Shown: positions 63,432-64,000 of the stretch, in pieces
Layout of the letters: each line of letters starts with the position of its first letter
Position numbering within the stretch: position 1 is the stretch's first letter
Assembly: GCA_963723745.1 (NCBI GenBank)
Contig: CAVRRZ010000005.1
Coordinates: 682,001-746,000, forward strand
Direction of reading: 5' to 3'
From: CAVRRZ01 sp963723745
GTDB lineage: Bacteria > Actinomycetota > Actinomycetes > Mycobacteriales > Geodermatophilaceae
Length of the DNA: 64,000 nt
The notes under the pieces: generated by a model
What the model saw: only the letters and a program-made list of their open reading frames with translations
What the model was told of the DNA's origin: nothing
The model's database searches: none
Position numbers and translations under genes: made by a program

Positions 63432-64000
63432 GCACTGCCGCGACGGCTGCCCCCATTCCGCTGCCCACCGAGGTCGGCGTCGTGAACGTCGGGCTGCCCC
63501 TGTTCGCCGAGGCGGTCGAGGCGCAGGGCCGTCCCGCGGTCCAGGTCGACTGGCGGATCCCCGCCGGCGGTGACCCGGTGGCGCTGGCCGCCCTGCGCCG
63601 GCTCTCCGGGCCGCTCAACGAGCAGGTGGACGAGGCGAACGCCGAGGTGTTCCGGCGGCTCGACACCGGGGTGCCGCTGCTCACCGCCGTCCGTCCGGCC
63701 GGCGAGGTGGTGCCCGGGCTGACCGGGCGCACCCTGCTGCACGCCGGTCCGCCGATGGAGATCGCCGACGCCTGCGACCCGCTGCGCCGGTCGATGCGCG
63801 CCGCGGTCGTCGCGGAGGGCTGGGCGGAGGACGTGGACCGCGCCGACGCACTGCTGGCCGGCGGCGCCATCACCCTGGCCCCGGCCAACGAGTCCGGCGG
63901 TGTGGTGCCGATGGCCACGGTCATGGGCCCCACCACGCCGGTCTGGGTCATCGAGCTCGAGGCCGCCGGACTCTCCGCCTGGGCACCCCTCGGGCAGGGC
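63428..64000 (+). CDS. DUF1116/AllG-like protein, partial
   Basis: 191 residues up to the right edge: TEVGVVNVGLPLFAEAVEAQ, VQVDWRIPAGGDPVALAALR, LTGRTLLHAGPPMEIADACD, MRAAVVAEGWAEDVDRADAL and ITLAPANESGGVVPMATVMG. DUF1116 (AllG) is the partner of FdrA/AllF in oxamate carbamoyltransferase. ATG 63428 overlaps the previous stop (ATGA). The C-terminus and the rest of the operon lie beyond the window. Confidence 0.85.
   Translation, partial: MSTAATAAPIPLPTEVGVVNVGLPLFAEAVEAQGRPAVQVDWRIPAGGDPVALAALRRLSGPLNEQVDEANAEVFRRLDTGVPLLTAVRPAGEVVPGLTGRTLLHAGPPMEIADACDPLRRSMRAAVVAEGWAEDVDRADALLAGGAITLAPANESGGVVPMATVMGPTTPVWVIELEAAGLSAWAPLGQG

Noticed and set aside
1..64000. CRISPR arrays, insertion sequences, tRNA or rRNA genes
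   Set aside because: No regularly spaced repeats, transposase motifs or tRNA-like cloverleaf sequences were noticed in either strand; a tRNAscan or Rfam run would settle it.

Overview
The window is very GC-rich DNA (coding third positions almost all G or C). It carries actinobacterial family markers: a mycothiol-dependent maleylpyruvate isomerase-type protein, MSMEG_05xx-type nitrogen-starvation genes, an IdeR-type iron box, and a ydaO-type c-di-AMP riboswitch before an NlpC/P60 gene. The protein set (bacteriophytochrome-phosphatase, DUF2277, DUF6328, LppU-like) suggests a soil or rock actinobacterium such as Geodermatophilaceae. That placement is inference. No rRNA, tRNA, CRISPR array, insertion sequence or prophage was seen. 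Many genes at 0.2-12 kb, 19-20 kb, 38-41 kb and 51-61 kb are split between frames. Every break I resolved base by base is an extra single base, so I treat them as assembly errors and annotate whole genes.

Layout. 0-6 kb: MFS transporter, SDR, NYN-like protein, small membrane proteins and a GT-C mannosyltransferase. 5.9-12.1 kb: one overlapping minus-strand operon (ferric-iron ABC transporter, HpcH-type aldolase, sugar epimerase, GT2) behind an iron box. 12-18 kb: GNAT, an ECF42-type sigma factor with its DGPF partner, LppU-like protein, ferritin-like protein. 17.3-20.4 kb: TetR and a divergent MMPL exporter with nested operator repeats. 20.9-27.8 kb: hydrolase and a 1978-residue DUF4011-helicase-nuclease resembling the Hhe antiphage protein. 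27.8-31 kb: phytochrome-SpoIIE phosphatase, STAS protein and RsbW-like kinase, a candidate light-driven partner switch. 31.6-36.1 kb: aromatic catabolism genes (Rieske dioxygenase, FAD monooxygenase, dihydroxyphthalate decarboxylase-like) with two related small proteins at the flanks. 36-43 kb: flavodoxin, voltage-sensor-like membrane protein, enoyl-CoA hydratase, RecB-like nuclease-helicase, glutathionyl-hydroquinone reductase. 43.2-43.9 kb: riboswitch plus NlpC/P60.

44.8-64 kb holds the most unusual content. A cobalt-type nitrile hydratase operon lies beside an MSMEG_0572/Sll0783 gene, a CoA-disulfide-reductase-like flavoprotein and an XRE-cupin regulator. Next comes a minus operon of carbamate kinase, FdrA (AllF-like) and an MSMEG_0565-type glycosyltransferase. 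Then come the MSMEG_0568 radical SAM, MSMEG_0567 acetyltransferase and Sll0787 AIR-synthase-like genes. The last part is a translationally coupled operon: phosphosulfolactate synthase-like, unknown protein, two aspartase/fumarase lyases, a PLP enzyme and a DUF1116 (AllG-like) protein cut by the window edge. The region therefore combines a nitrilase-less Nit1C-like set, a coenzyme M-like (Xcb) set and an oxamate-carbamoyltransferase-like set. A short shared motif sits in three of the divergent promoters. I know of no described system with this combination, and its product is unknown to me.
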